From positions 1 through 51,136 of the forward strand of contig LXFE01004208.1 of assembly GCA_001929475.1 (NCBI GenBank): DNA of 51,136 nt. The letters are read 5' to 3'. Both the position numbers and the translations under genes were made by a program. Position 1 is the stretch's first letter, and the number at the start of each line of letters is the position of its first letter. Positions 1 through 10,303 of the stretch are shown one piece after another. This stretch comes from Neolecta irregularis DAH-3. Its lineage: Eukaryota; Ascomycota; Neolectomycetes; Neolectales; Neolectaceae. The notes beneath the pieces were generated by a model that ran no database searches, was not told where the DNA came from, and saw nothing but the letters and a program-made list of their open reading frames with translations.

Positions 1-86
1 GTCTCACTTCTTTATTTTCCTTGAGTTCCCTTTGAGATTGACCTTCCACTAAATAGTACTGGGTTTTCACGAAGTTCCCTCTGGCA

Positions 87-3000
87 ATGGACAGTATACC
101 GTTAGCACAGGATTCAGATCTTATGATTACGAGGCAGAACTCCAATATAGTAATCGATCCGCCTTATCGGCAGTATCCATTGTCAAGTTTGGATAAGGCA
201 TACCAAGAATCACCTGATAAATCTATCGACGAGAAAACAATAATAGATGTCCTAGTGGTAGTGGAAGATCAATTCTGAATCTCACATTGTTAGGCTGCTG
301 AAGGCCTGGATTCTGCTAGTCCTGACTACGCGCATGATTACAGTTCTTTTACACTCGAAGATTTCTCATTCTACAGCAAAAAAGAAGAAGACTTTAAGCC
401 GATTGTAAGATTATTGCTTTCTCAAAATGTCAATCACTTGCTCGCCGACGGCTATATTTGTGATGGCAATCATAGATATCGTGTGGAGAAAATATCTGTT
501 CTACGACTTTCCATTGGAAATGTAGTCAACTCTTCCCAAGATTTTGTGGACGGAAACTATAAAAGCGACCTTAGCGAGGCGATCTGGATACAATCAGCTT
601 ACGGAAATGCAAGGAATTTTTGGTATACCCTTGGGAAACCCGCGAAAGAATATGAGCCTTATTGGATGCCGTCATATTGGATTATGCTTTTTGCAAAATA
701 TTTCGCAGAGTACCTCATAGCTCATGAGAAGATCAGCCTCGAATCCTTTCGGTATCATTTTTGCGATTGGTTACAACATTTGCACAAACATAACGAAGCC
801 TTTAATGAGTGGTTTTCTCAGTGTCCACGAAATCGGGACTTGAGACAAGCTGTAGCATCATACATGCCCTTTTTACATCATTTCATTCATACTCTTGATC
901 GTCTTGATATCAGTTGGGACAAGGTCCATCCCGTCATTGAACAGACTTGGCCAGGTTCATTTGAGAAATACCGGACTTTGGTTGATAGGAATGGCAAATC
1001 AGTTCTCGAAGCAACTATTGTTACGCCATATATTTACAACAGGTTCGAGCATTTATACGCCAGAGAAATGTTTGAAGTTCGAGAGAAGCTAGAGTTTGTA
1101 AGTACAGATGGTAAAGAAGGTGATCTTGACCTTTTATGTGGATGGCTAAGGTCTTAGCCGTTCTAGAAATACCTAGGGCTCGCAGAATTGAACGTACTGC
1201 AACCGGTGAGTAAGGTGATTTGTAAGACTAATATATTAGGCATGATTGCTCAATTTGAGTATGCACCTGGCGAAATCAAAGTTGGGGATGTTGTGGCTAT
1301 AAAGCCTGATTGTAGGAGCTCTTGGAATAATAAAGGAATTTGGATGGGGTACTTTGCCAAACTGCCATTCTCCTATCTTGATCTATCTCAAGTTATGTTC
1401 AAGAAGTTCAAAACTTGCATTACAAGGACAAACTCGGAATAATTTGGTTGTATGCGGCCAAGGATACCCACTCATTGACTTTTGACTACGTCAACAAATC
1501 CGAGGCATCTAGTAAATACAAATGCATGATTGGCTAAGCAATTAGCGCTTCTGGTCTAATAACTGCAACTGCGATCAAGCCGCTATTTACAACTATGACG
1601 TTTTAGCAAAGGTTCCTGTACACTTTGGAGATAGTCCCGAGAAGAGTGGTATATTCGGTTAAGAAATATTTGCTAAATTTAGGTTGCGAATATTTTGTTC
1701 GCTTATTCTATCACACGGACAGTTTCTCTTTCCAGACTTTGAAAGCATCAGATATGGATGGCATCAACGGAAATAAACCTTGTGGATGCGCAAACACCAC
1801 ATGTTTCGAGTTTATGCAGAAGGAATTTCCTCCGCAGACACATGTCCTCTTCTTGGCAGCCAAGACAGACGCCTACCTTTCAGTAAGACGAATTGAGTCT
1901 TATGACCTTGAACATCGGACTTTTGCAATGCGAACTTTCCATAAGCGTTTTGACACGCCTGGCGAGCCATTGGATTCTATTGAAGTTTATTGGACTTCTG
2001 AAGTCCTCACTTATGACTTTCACAATTTCGACCTCATAGCTCGTAAATGTACTGTGGTGTACCTAGGCGAGACTAATCAGTTGACACCCGAATTGTTATA
2101 TGATGGTGCGGGAGATTTTGTAAGTTCTATACTTTTCATTTTTGATCCCCTAGTGGTTCTGCAGGAAGGCGAGATCACAGTCCGGACGACTGGAAGTCAT
2201 ACAACTTGATGAGATCGTCTCTCATTCCAGTGAAGACATTCTTGAGAGTGACAAATTATCCGGATTGGACCTTTTTTGTGGAGGTGGGAATTTTGCGAGA
2301 GGCATCAGTGATGCGGGAGCGGTTAAGCACAAGTGGTAAGAAGTAATGTCGCTACTTTCTTCAACTTTTATAGGGCAGTCGACATATATGGACCGGCAAT
2401 AAAAACATATGAAGCAAATTTATCATTGAATGAAGATGTCTATCTCTATCACGGTTCCGTTAACAGCTTCTTGGCTAGTGCCATTGCTGGTAAACGAGGA
2501 AACAAAATTCCGCAAAAGGCGAATATTCCATCATCTTTTCCACTGCTTATGCACTCTAGGGCGAAGTCGATCTCATTATTGCTGGCAGCCCTTGTCAAGG
2601 TTTCAGCCTCGCAAATATGGACCGAACGACAGAAAAATCACTCACAAATTGCTCCCTTGTTGCCTCTGTGGGTGCGTTCATCGATTACTACCGACCAAAA
2701 TTCTTTGTTCTCGAAAATGTACCACAAATGAATCCCCATAACTCCGAGAAAGACCAGGTTAACGTCTTCAAACTTCTCATATCAGCAGTCGTTGGTCTCG
2801 GATATCAAACACGTGGTTATAAACTTACTGCTGATTCGCAAGGTGCATGTCAGGAACGGACAAGATTATTCATTGTTGGGTATATAAATTATATAATCTT
2901 CCTAACTTTGATCAAGAGCAGCTCCCGGTCTAGATTTGCCTGAAAGTCCGCCGTGGTCGCACTGGACTCCACCAGTAGATGGTACTCCTACACAGTGCTG

Positions 3001-4300
3001 TCGTCTTGGTGTGGGTCGCGATGTCGTGGGAAATCAACTTGAACGAACCTCAGTGAAAGATCTGATAGGAGCATATCCCAGACGTTCGATCTCTTCAGCC
3101 CTTGACGATCTTCCAAATGTCTATGACAGCCATGCTCAAGTCTGTGTTTCCCATCCGCTTCATGTTGTATGCGCAAATCCTCATGAGAAACATCGTCGTG
3201 TAGCAAGCTGTATTCCACGATTCAACATACCTGAACACTTAAAATGGCTTTCAGACCTCTCATACAATGATGCTGTTAAACATGATCGAATTCCAAAAGG
3301 TCTGCGTTGGCAACCAGCTGATGAATTCAACGTTTCTTCAAGAGCAAAGTCGAAAGCATTTCATAGATGTAAACGCGACGAACCATCTTGCACTATCACT
3401 ACTCGCCCGGTGATATGGTATTCCCTCTCTTGTGTCAATATATTTAATCATTCAGCTCCAATATCGGTGGTAAAAATCTGCATTACGACTATCCTCGCTG
3501 TATTACGATAGAAGAGGCAAAACGATGTCAAGGTTCATCTTGAGCTCTGAGATCAGGCTAAATTAAAAGGATTTTTTGACTCTGATGTTTTTATAGGGAA
3601 ACCAGAGGATGTTATGCGAATCATTGGAAATTCTGTCGAACGCCATGTAGCATTTTCCATCGGCAAAAGTATTATGGATGCCCATCGAAGCAGCATGTCC
3701 AGGGAGCCTTTTCGGATTCCTCTTTGCAGATCATCAGCTACCGCAGGAGGCACAAGAGCGAAATTACAGGTTTCGGGGGAACAGGTTGGAGACACTACAT
3801 GCGCTACTACCCCAGAGAGATATTGGGTTTCTAGTTTCCCCTCATCAACAAGCACTACAAGCGAAAAGCTGGTGCAACCTTTGCCGGTTAGACCCCTTAA
3901 GCATAGACAGTCATTCTCGAATGACACCCCAAGATCGCCGAGCACTGAAAGCGAAGTTGTCATTCGTCGGCAAAAATATCGTCGAACTCTTAGGATTACT
4001 TCACCTGCGGAAGCCGACATACAGCTCAGCAAATTTCAAGATAATTCTCTACGGCTGAGATCACTATCAGCTCAGAGGCTCAGCTCAGAAGAAGTTAAAT
4101 TTATCTCAGTACCGGTTGTCTTCAGCGGAGTTGAGAGCCTGGACCTTGTGACATCATTACCTACAAATACACAGTCCATTCCAGTAGTTAAGACGGGCTC
4201 GTTTAGACGTCGTATATCTCAGCGTAAATCGGCAGAAAAGTGTAAAGACCTCCCGGATCCAGTTCCTTTTGTTCCATCACAAACACCTTTCAGAAGATGA
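87..4300 (+). CDS. dim-2: DIM-2-type DNA (cytosine-5) methyltransferase, multi-exon
   Basis: Transfers a methyl group from S-adenosylmethionine to cytosine C5 in nuclear DNA. Domains run in the order of fungal DIM-2: a replication-foci-like region (exon 294-1097, with DYSSFTLEDFSFY and a Trp-rich core), a first BAH region (from 1167, GDVVAIKPD), a second BAH-like region (about 1550-2200), then the catalytic domain. Catalytic motifs are motif I LDLFCGGGNF, motif IV AGSPCQGFS with the nucleophilic Cys, motif VI ENV, motif VIII QERTRLF and motif X IIGNSV. The spacing after motif IV (SLVASVGAFIDYYRPKFFVLENV) is DIM-2-like rather than DNMT1-like. Introns I placed: 258-293, 1098-1166, 2336-2373, 2519-2559 (GC donor) and 3533-3569; the BAH-region joins near 1385-1540 are uncertain. 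The ATG at 87 is the first in frame. The protein is roughly 1,250 aa, somewhat shorter than Neurospora DIM-2. The tail after motif X (about 3670-4300) is Ser/Arg-rich and unconserved. No inactivating change was seen. Confidence 0.88.
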
Positions 4301-4483
4301 GATGATATCCTCTACATTTCATGAGTTTGAATGATGATTATCCCCCGTTGTCTTCTAATCCATAAATATGGGCGTGATCCATAAACTGAATATAGATCAT
4401 ATTTCTTATGTAATGTGTTACCTTTGGGTAACAGACGGTAATTCTGTGAAAATCGCTAATGGAAGAAGAAAAGGTAATGAATT

Positions 4484-5163
4484 TCATCTCAAGAGTTTCT
4501 GCCTCAATTCTTCAACTAATTTATCGGGTATATATCCCTCGTCCCATTGGAGAATGTGACCTCCAATTAATGACACACTAGTTGGTTTTAAAAGTAATAA
4601 TCCTCTGGAGATTTGGATATTCTTCACCATAATCTAGAAGGTCGGAAGTTTTCTGTGGCAAGAGTGTATACCTTTTGTCCTAGTCTCATTCCAACACAGA
4701 TTCCGTCAATAGGTTTCAGTTCAAACCCAAAACACCGCCGCCCGGCCCCGTCTTCTAGTATCAATTTACAGGTATGTTTTTTACCAACCAGTTCGTTGTT
4801 ATCAATTTGCTCTTCGAAGCCAAGATCTTGTTGTTCCTCTTCGTTTATTGCTTCTCGTATTTGCTGTCCGTGTTTGCTATCTTCAATCTTGTAGATCTGA
4901 CTCAAAGCCGACAGTCCAATATCTTCGACTCGATATATTTGTAACACAAAAGGACCCGAAATTGTGACATTGTGTTTCTCGAGGATATCCGGCGGAAGGA
5001 AGGTTTGGGGATCCGCGGATTGTTTAAGATCAGATACGAGGAAATGTGGGAGAATATGTTGGTGAGTAGAAATATTTGGAAATTCAATAAGAAGGGCTTC
5101 CAGCCATTCCTTGTCGAGATAAATCCCAACAGACTCAAAAGCTGTCAAGTCAGGGAGTACCAT
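4484..5163 (-). CDS. rmi1: RMI1-like OB-fold protein of the RecQ-Top3-Rmi1 complex
   Basis: RMI1 is the OB-fold partner of topoisomerase III and the RecQ helicase, which together dissolve double Holliday junctions in the nucleus. Exon 1 (5163-4672) has an N-terminal helical region (DKEWLEALLIEFPNI, PHFLVSDLKQS) and the start of the OB fold (GPFVLQIYRVEDIGLSALSQ, then LILEDGAGRRCFGFELKP and IDGICVGMRLGQK). A 38-nt intron (4634-4671) leads to exon 2, which completes the fold with IMVKNIQISRGLLLLKPTSVSLIGG, matching the RMI1 'K-V-x-G-x-LLL-x-P' ending. The model gives 213 aa, close to short yeast Rmi1. Without the intron the frame stops early at 4624. It converges on the methyltransferase gene with 183 bp between stops. 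A high-quality family match is inferred by eye only. Confidence 0.8.
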
Positions 5164-5450
5164 TAATGATCAGCTGGAGTGACTAACCGTCGACATCTAC
5201 GGTAAGTGAAGATGATGATGTATTCGAGATATGCTTGAGCAGAAAGCTGATGGGAATAACTTCAAAAGTGAAGTTTGGCATAAAAACGCTCAGCTCAGAA
5301 ATTACAAAACACTTGAACTTTTGTCATTCATTCGCTCTACTATCTCATTTCTATGTTTTGCTGTGCAACCTGTCATGATTACGAGCCTCTTTTGGGTAAG
5401 GATTCCGTCCCTCGGCAGTTTAAGATTTTCAAAACTCAACGCCTTTGTCC
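5164..5450. other. Intergenic, upstream of RMI1 gene
   Basis: Contains the presumed promoter of the minus-strand RMI1 gene and the left flank of the inverted-repeat element. Short open frames here show no recognisable domain, and I see no clear RNA gene. Confidence 0.5.
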
Positions 5451-5546
5451 CGCGTGAAATGTAAAATACGCGAAACGTGAAGGGAAATAACCACCGCCCC
5501 CACACCACTCAAAGTTTTGCTTATACCCTCCTAGATGCCTGTTATC
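5451..5546 (+). repeat. Left 96-bp terminal inverted repeat
   Basis: Near-identical to the reverse complement of 6225-6320. The arm ends inside the first codons of the iron-transporter fragment, whose ATG is at 5535, so the repeat carries the fragment's start region. Confidence 0.85.
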
Positions 5547-5699
5547 TCGATATTCGAAGCGCTGGCTCCTTGGGGTGTCACGAGAGAAGCATGTCAGCCT
5601 ATCATCGAGTGTTTGAGGAAGAACCCAAAGGGATGGGTTGACTTTTTGATGAAGTTCAAACTTGGATTAGAAGACACGAGAAGTAGAATATACTTCTAG
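5535..5699 (+). pseudogene. CCC1/VIT-family iron transporter fragment
   Basis: A 54-codon open frame reads ECLRKNPKGWVDFLMKFKLG, preceded by EALAPWGVTREACQPII. This is the cytosolic loop of CCC1/VIT vacuolar iron/manganese transporters, where 'WVDFMMRFELGLE' is the hallmark. The family has about five membrane helices, with this loop between the first two and the rest. Here all membrane segments are absent and the frame stops at 5697, so it cannot make a transporter. It starts within the left inverted repeat, so I read it as an exon captured by the element. A further degraded exon downstream is possible but I could not confirm one. Confidence 0.7.
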
Positions 5700-6156
5700 T
5701 TCTATGGCATGGGATTGGTTTGATCTCATTCTTTGCTTGTGTCTCTTTAGCAGTATCCCAGAGGAAAAAGTCAATCAAGATAGCGTTATTATTAATATAC
5801 CCAAGCCTTTCAATCTCCTGACGAATCTTTTCAACACATCAGCTTGATGTGCCGCGAAGCTGGATCTAGTATGGATGACCACGTTCTATCACAACTTAGT
5901 TTTTGATTAGGCTCTCCAGATGAGGTGAATAACAAATACAATTCAAGGTGTGGAGTGTTTGAGGTACCCTATGAACTAACTGGCCCGAAGTTTAAGTACC
6001 TTACCGATAGTCTGCAAACATTGTGATATGATCTGTCACAGAATGATCTGTATGACTCGCCGTTGAAATGAGCCCATATATCTGCCACCAATATTTGAGC
6101 GTGTTTACAAAATTTCACTACTAATAAGAATATTTACATGGACGAAATGCCTGTAT

Positions 6157-6173
6157 AACCCTAACCCTAACCC
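6157..6173. repeat. Interstitial telomere-type repeat (CCCTAA)n
   Basis: AACCCTAACCCTAACCC, two and a half units of the TTAGGG-type telomeric repeat, lies inside the inverted-repeat element about 50 bp before its right arm. It is short but perfect. Confidence 0.85.
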
Positions 6174-6224
6174 AATTGTGTGCATTATTAATAGTGTTGC
6201 TGTTTCCTGTAGAGTTGAATCACG

Positions 6225-6320
6225 GATAACAGGCATCTAGGTGGGTATAAGCAAAGCTTGAGTGGGTGTGGTGGCAGTGGTTATTTCCCTTTACGTTTCG
6301 CGTATTTTACATTTCGCGCA
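6225..6320 (-). repeat. Right 96-bp terminal inverted repeat
   Basis: Reverse complement of the left arm with scattered substitutions and small compensating shifts around the C-rich middle. Sequence beyond CCTGTTATC toward the interior is unrelated to the left side, so the palindrome stops sharply. Confidence 0.85.
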
Positions 6321-7763
6321 CGACACATGTAACTTTCTACGGCCTTCTCAAATTCCACTCGAATCAGGGATACCAGACGCCAAATTTCAGCGCTCTAATT
6401 GAGCGAATAGCCCTCTTTAGCAACAGTATTTAGTGGTTCAATTCCAAATGATCAGCGCTCGATTTCTTTCCTTCCAGGAAAGAAGAAGCTTCTAACGAGT
6501 TTCGCCAATCAATAACTCAAGCCGGAAAATTCCTTCCAATCCCCTATTTTCCAGCGTGATCAGACCCGAAATGGTGAAGGCTTCTGTGGATTCTTTTCGA
6601 AGAATCGATTTTCCATCTCGCTCAATGAGCCTCATTTTGCATTTGGGCTCTTCAGCACTTTCAGATCTGCACATCAACATTTTCCACAGGTCCAGTTTCC
6701 AAAAAATTGGCGCAATTCTAACACCCAGTAATAAGGTTCCGGAAAATCCATGTCAATTCTTGACATTCTATTGCGTTATATTTGCGATTGCAGGTGTGCT
6801 GGATTATTTGCCGACATTTTGGATCGTTGATGTTTTTCAGATTTAAGAACATTCTCAGACATCTCATTACATGGTCTCATGTTTCAGCTAGTGTTTATTA
6901 TTTCTTGATTTGATGAATTGGAGCATTTATTTCTCCGACAAGAGTCTAGGTATACAAAAATGATTGTAATCACTATTGACCTTTCCGAGTGATTTGACCT
7001 AATTTCATTTTATTAACTCCTATGGAGAATATCAGATTACACATCTCCCCAGAGTTATATCAGCGATGGGCTTTTTTCTGTTATCGCCCGCATGGCCTAT
7101 CCGCAAACGTGGAGCCTTTGCGTTTTTTCTGGTATATTTGTTTTTCATGAACTACTGCTACCTGCGTGACGGTTCGTGGGCATACTCGAATGATCTCGGT
7201 TCACTCTTTCAACCAAGGAACTGCCCCAAAAAATTGGAAAAGAACACATTGATGAATTGCTAAACGATGAAGAATGAACAAGGACAATACTGCGGTAGTA
7301 CCTCATTCGTTAGGATTTTCCGCTCGTGTAGAAACTGCACCTCGATATCTTTCCTTCTTTAAACCCTCCTAGCCTCTTAACTCTCATTAGTGCCGATACT
7401 TTTCTGTGGCTTAGACCTTTCCATATGTATTTATATTAACGGGTGTCCAGTTCAATTGAATTAATCCAAGGGTGCGTTTGGCGCGCACCAAATTTCATAA
7501 AAGTCAGTCTCTAAAATAAGATAGCGACAATTTTTAGATTTCCTAAGAACTAATCCGCCGACCTGTCGAATTCCACAAATCTCCCAAAAATTATTCGCGT
7601 TGGTTTGTCAAGCTCCCAAAACATTTCCTCAAATTTCTGTCGTTGCTTGGCTGGGGTTGCAATAATCCTTACTCGACTGCACCGAACCTCTCTTCTATAC
7701 GTAACCATCTCCTTCGTCCTCCGTCATACCCTAAATTTCGATTGATTTGACTGAATAAACGAT
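6321..7763. other. Long intergenic stretch
   Basis: Apart from the doubtful minus-strand frame at 6492-6815, nothing coding is convincing. It includes the promoter of the small membrane protein at 7764 and a short hairpin at 7471-7489 (GGTGCG/CGCACC). The sequence just before the start codon is pyrimidine-rich, as in many fungal leaders. Confidence 0.4.
6492..6815 (-). CDS. Possible small hypothetical gene
   Basis: The minus strand has an open stretch of about 86 codons ending at 6492, reading LLLGVRIAPIFWKLDLW near its start and AFTISGLITLENRGLEG near its end. An ATG at about 6815 (MSANNPAHLQSQ) could begin an upstream exon joined by a short intron. Composition looks protein-like, but I recognise no family and the splice is a guess. 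It may be spurious. Confidence 0.25.
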
Positions 7764-8171
7764 ATGTCGTCTACTCTGTGGAAACTTGTTGAACCATTTG
7801 TGTTTTTAGTTATTATTGGCATTATGGGGTTCACTGGATATGTTGTTTATTCGATCATGACCAAGTTATCCAGGTACGTCAGTCTCATCATTTGGTTGTA
7901 CCATACCCCCTCTTATTGTTTCTTCGTGCTAACGATGAACAACAGAACTGTTAATCGCAAAATGACAAATAAAGGGGTCCAGGTCACCCGTAAGGGAGCT
8001 CAAGTCCGAGTTAAAGGTGTTTCCAGGGAAGATTATATGGATAAAACTCAGTCGTATGATCGACGGGGTCAGAACTGCTAAAAATCCAGGGTCCTTGTTA
8101 ATGTGTGGAGGAATTCGGAAATGGAAGGCTATAAAAGTCGTTTGTGGAACACCGAGAAGCCAAAGAAATAA
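7764..8171 (+). CDS. Conserved small single-pass membrane protein
   Basis: A 99-aa protein from three exons: 7764-7873, 7946-8053 and 8090-8171 (introns 72 and 36 nt). The N-terminus has one membrane segment (PFVFLVIIGIMGFTGYVVYS). A basic cytosolic tail (NKGVQVTRKGAQVRVKGV) follows, then a C-terminal block EDYMDKTQSVLVNVWRNSEM with GYKSRLWN. The same architecture, helix then 'VxxKxVxxEDYxDxTQSxLVxxW', occurs in an uncharacterised small fungal membrane protein family as I remember it. No enzymatic motif is present. The last exon fits only if the 36-nt intron is removed; reading through gives a premature stop at 8081. Confidence 0.75.
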
Positions 8172-8509
8172 GACTTGATGACAATGGAATGTCCAAGGGT
8201 ATTTACAAGGCCACATGACAAAATACACTACTGTATCAAGGCACAATACAGGATATCTGCACCAAGTAGTGATCCAAAGTAAAAATATTATAACAACCAC
8301 TACGGATACAAAGAAGATGATATTGGATGTGTTTTGCTAAGAGAATTCTGATAAAGATCAACCATATACTCCATATTCCCACAAATAAAGGAAAAAGACC
8401 TCAAACAATACAACAAAGCACAGAGAAAAAACAGTGACACCTTACACCCACAAGCAAGGAAAGAGATATGACTTAGAGAAGTGTGCTTTTTAGAATTGGA
8501 CTCCCATGT
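8172..8509. other. Convergent intergenic region
   Basis: Lies between the 3' ends of two convergent genes. It is AT-rich and presumably holds both 3' untranslated regions; no other feature is visible. Confidence 0.4.
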
Positions 8510-9088
8510 TTATAGTAGGATATTCATGATCCCGCGTTCTTCGCGCTGTAGTTCTTCGCGAGCAAACTTGTCGAGCGGGCTCTCTTCCCACATAGACGAA
8601 TCAGGAGTAGGAGGATCAGACTCTGGATCTTCGACGACTTCGTCATCGTCTGTCTCGAGCTCGGGCATTTTATTTACGGGCCCACGCTCTGGGAGAATTG
8701 CCATCTGTTCGTCATCTTCGAGCTCGATATGCATGTCTGTGGCGGGAGAGGTGGAGTAGCGAATTTCGATTTCTTCGACATCGTCTGCAAAGTCTTCAAA
8801 GGTGGAGGTTGTGCCAGAGGCGATGTCTACCATCGTCTCGTCGAACCATGCCTGTTCCATGCGGCGGGTCTCGTCGATGTGGGATAGGAGGCGCTGGAAG
8901 ACACGGAAATGGCCGAGGACCTTTTCGAGATGCTCGTGGTTTACGGCCTGTCGTGCTCTGAACTGGGCGAGATGCAGGAGGTGTGTTGCGCGCTGGATGG
9001 ACATTGCGGCAGCGGCGACGGGCGGCGGCTGCGTTTTTAGCTGCGGGTGCGGTATCCTGTAGGGCGGCGACGCAGTATGGGAATACAT
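8510..9088 (-). CDS. Hypothetical acidic protein
   Basis: An uninterrupted 192-aa frame. Residues 1-28 are Pro/Ala-rich, residues 29-75 form a likely amphipathic helical region (RATHLLHLAQFRARQAVNHE, HLEKVLGHFRVFQRLL), and the C-terminal half is strongly acidic and Pro/Ser-rich (ETDDDEVVEDPESDPPTPDS). There is no signal peptide or membrane helix. I do not recognise the family. The helix plus acidic tail would suit a nuclear regulatory or adaptor protein, but that is speculation. The gene is clearly richer in GC than its surroundings. A second in-frame Met at residue 29 is an alternative start. Confidence 0.6.
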   Translation of the reverse strand: MYSHTASPPYRIPHPQLKTQPPPVAAAAMSIQRATHLLHLAQFRARQAVNHEHLEKVLGHFRVFQRLLSHIDETRRMEQAWFDETMVDIASGTTSTFEDFADDVEEIEIRYSTSPATDMHIELEDDEQMAILPERGPVNKMPELETDDDEVVEDPESDPPTPDSSMWEESPLDKFAREELQREERGIMNILL

Positions 9089-10303
9089 CTGGCCGAACCG
9101 GATTGCTGATGCTGAGGTGGCAACGAGGGATTACAAAAAGGCGGTGGGTGGAAGGAAAGTCGGCTAGAACATGGAGAGGGACTGGGTGAGCAGGGCAAGC
9201 CGGAGCGAGGGCTAATTAAATAAATAAGGGGTGGGTGACTCGATCGGCTGGGAAATGGCGCGGCTCCACCACAAAACTCGTCCATTTGCATCGGCGAATC
9301 GGCCAGGCTAGCTGCAGCGGCATGTTTATACGCTGATATGCGATATCGTGCGATATCGTGCAAGATGACGCATGCACCCAACTGAGGCGGAACAAAAGCA
9401 CCACCCAGACTACTCGCTGATCAAGCTGCAGACCGGCATTTGAGAGATAAGAGGCCCTTGATGCAATATTGACTGTTTGGAGAAAGCCATCTAGTCGGGG
9501 TGCTGCGCTTGGTGCCAGATATAATCAAATCCTCGTTTGCGAATGCTTCAAATACATACGTAGCGCTGTTGCCATTGTTTGACACCCAGGCTCAGTGTGG
9601 CCTTTACTTCTAGCTCGAATCATATCCACAAACTTGTCATCCAGGTAGGCGAACACACCAGAGATAAGCCGCCGGTTTCTCCCGCTGGCTTTCCCGGAAA
9701 GTCAAACAAAAGATAACGCAGCAACGGGGGAGTCTCCAGTGGAGACTGAGTATCCGTGGAGTGGCAACGTATCTTTGAGTTTCCTCTGTCTCGTTTCCGT
9801 CCCAATCTGGAGTTTCATCCGACTGCTATCCACCAACACCCGTCTATATTTAGCACCTGTTGACCAGCTCGCTGGAATACAAAGAAACATCTCTCGATCA
9901 TGTCACATTACTAAACTCTGTTTTACCCTTGAAATATAATAGAAAAATGCAGCAGATTCAAGTATGCAAGTGCAAGAAACACCAGCATACTATGCCGAAA
10001 CGTGTTCCATGTCTCATGCCTCTATATGGTTTAACGCCAGCCCCTAGCAGTAGCAACCAAAATTACACATCAACATTCGTCAGTTCCCATTATTCAAAGG
10101 AAATCGCATGCGCAACATATCGACCTTCAAGTCAACAGGCAATAGGTACTGTCAAATAGAATTTCCATAGAACAATCGCCATTCACTTCTGATGAGAACA
10201 TTGATATATATGAAGATTCTACTCATTCACTTCAAGGATATGCACAACTAAATATCTACCAGACTGCTTAGCAGTTCTGCTCGCATTCAATCCCTCCAGG
10301 AGA
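9089..10303. other. Intergenic region upstream of acidic gene, downstream of GH71
   Basis: Contains the presumed promoter of the acidic hypothetical gene (T/A-rich block near 9213-9226) and the 3' flank of the GH71 gene. A 10-bp unit GATATCGTGC is repeated twice at about 9341-9361. Short frames on both strands lack recognisable domains. Confidence 0.4.

Larger units (their letters stand above)
5451..6320. mobile_element. 870-bp element with 96-bp terminal inverted repeats (MITE-like or gene-capturing DNA transposon)
   Basis: The first 96 bp and the reverse complement of the last 96 bp match at roughly 90 percent, beginning GCGxGAAATGTAAAATACGC and ending CTAGATGCCTGTTATC. Between the arms lie a coding fragment of a CCC1/VIT iron transporter and a short TTAGGG-type repeat; there is no transposase reading frame. 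Such a layout fits a non-autonomous DNA transposon that captured host sequence, or an inverted segmental duplication. I could not find a convincing target-site duplication; just outside the arms only a GTC is shared in inverted orientation. Confidence 0.7.

Noticed and set aside
5302-5508. Coding frame spanning the left arm of the inverted-repeat element
   Set aside because: It crosses from unique DNA into the repeat with no domain; the repeat arms are non-coding apart from the transporter start.
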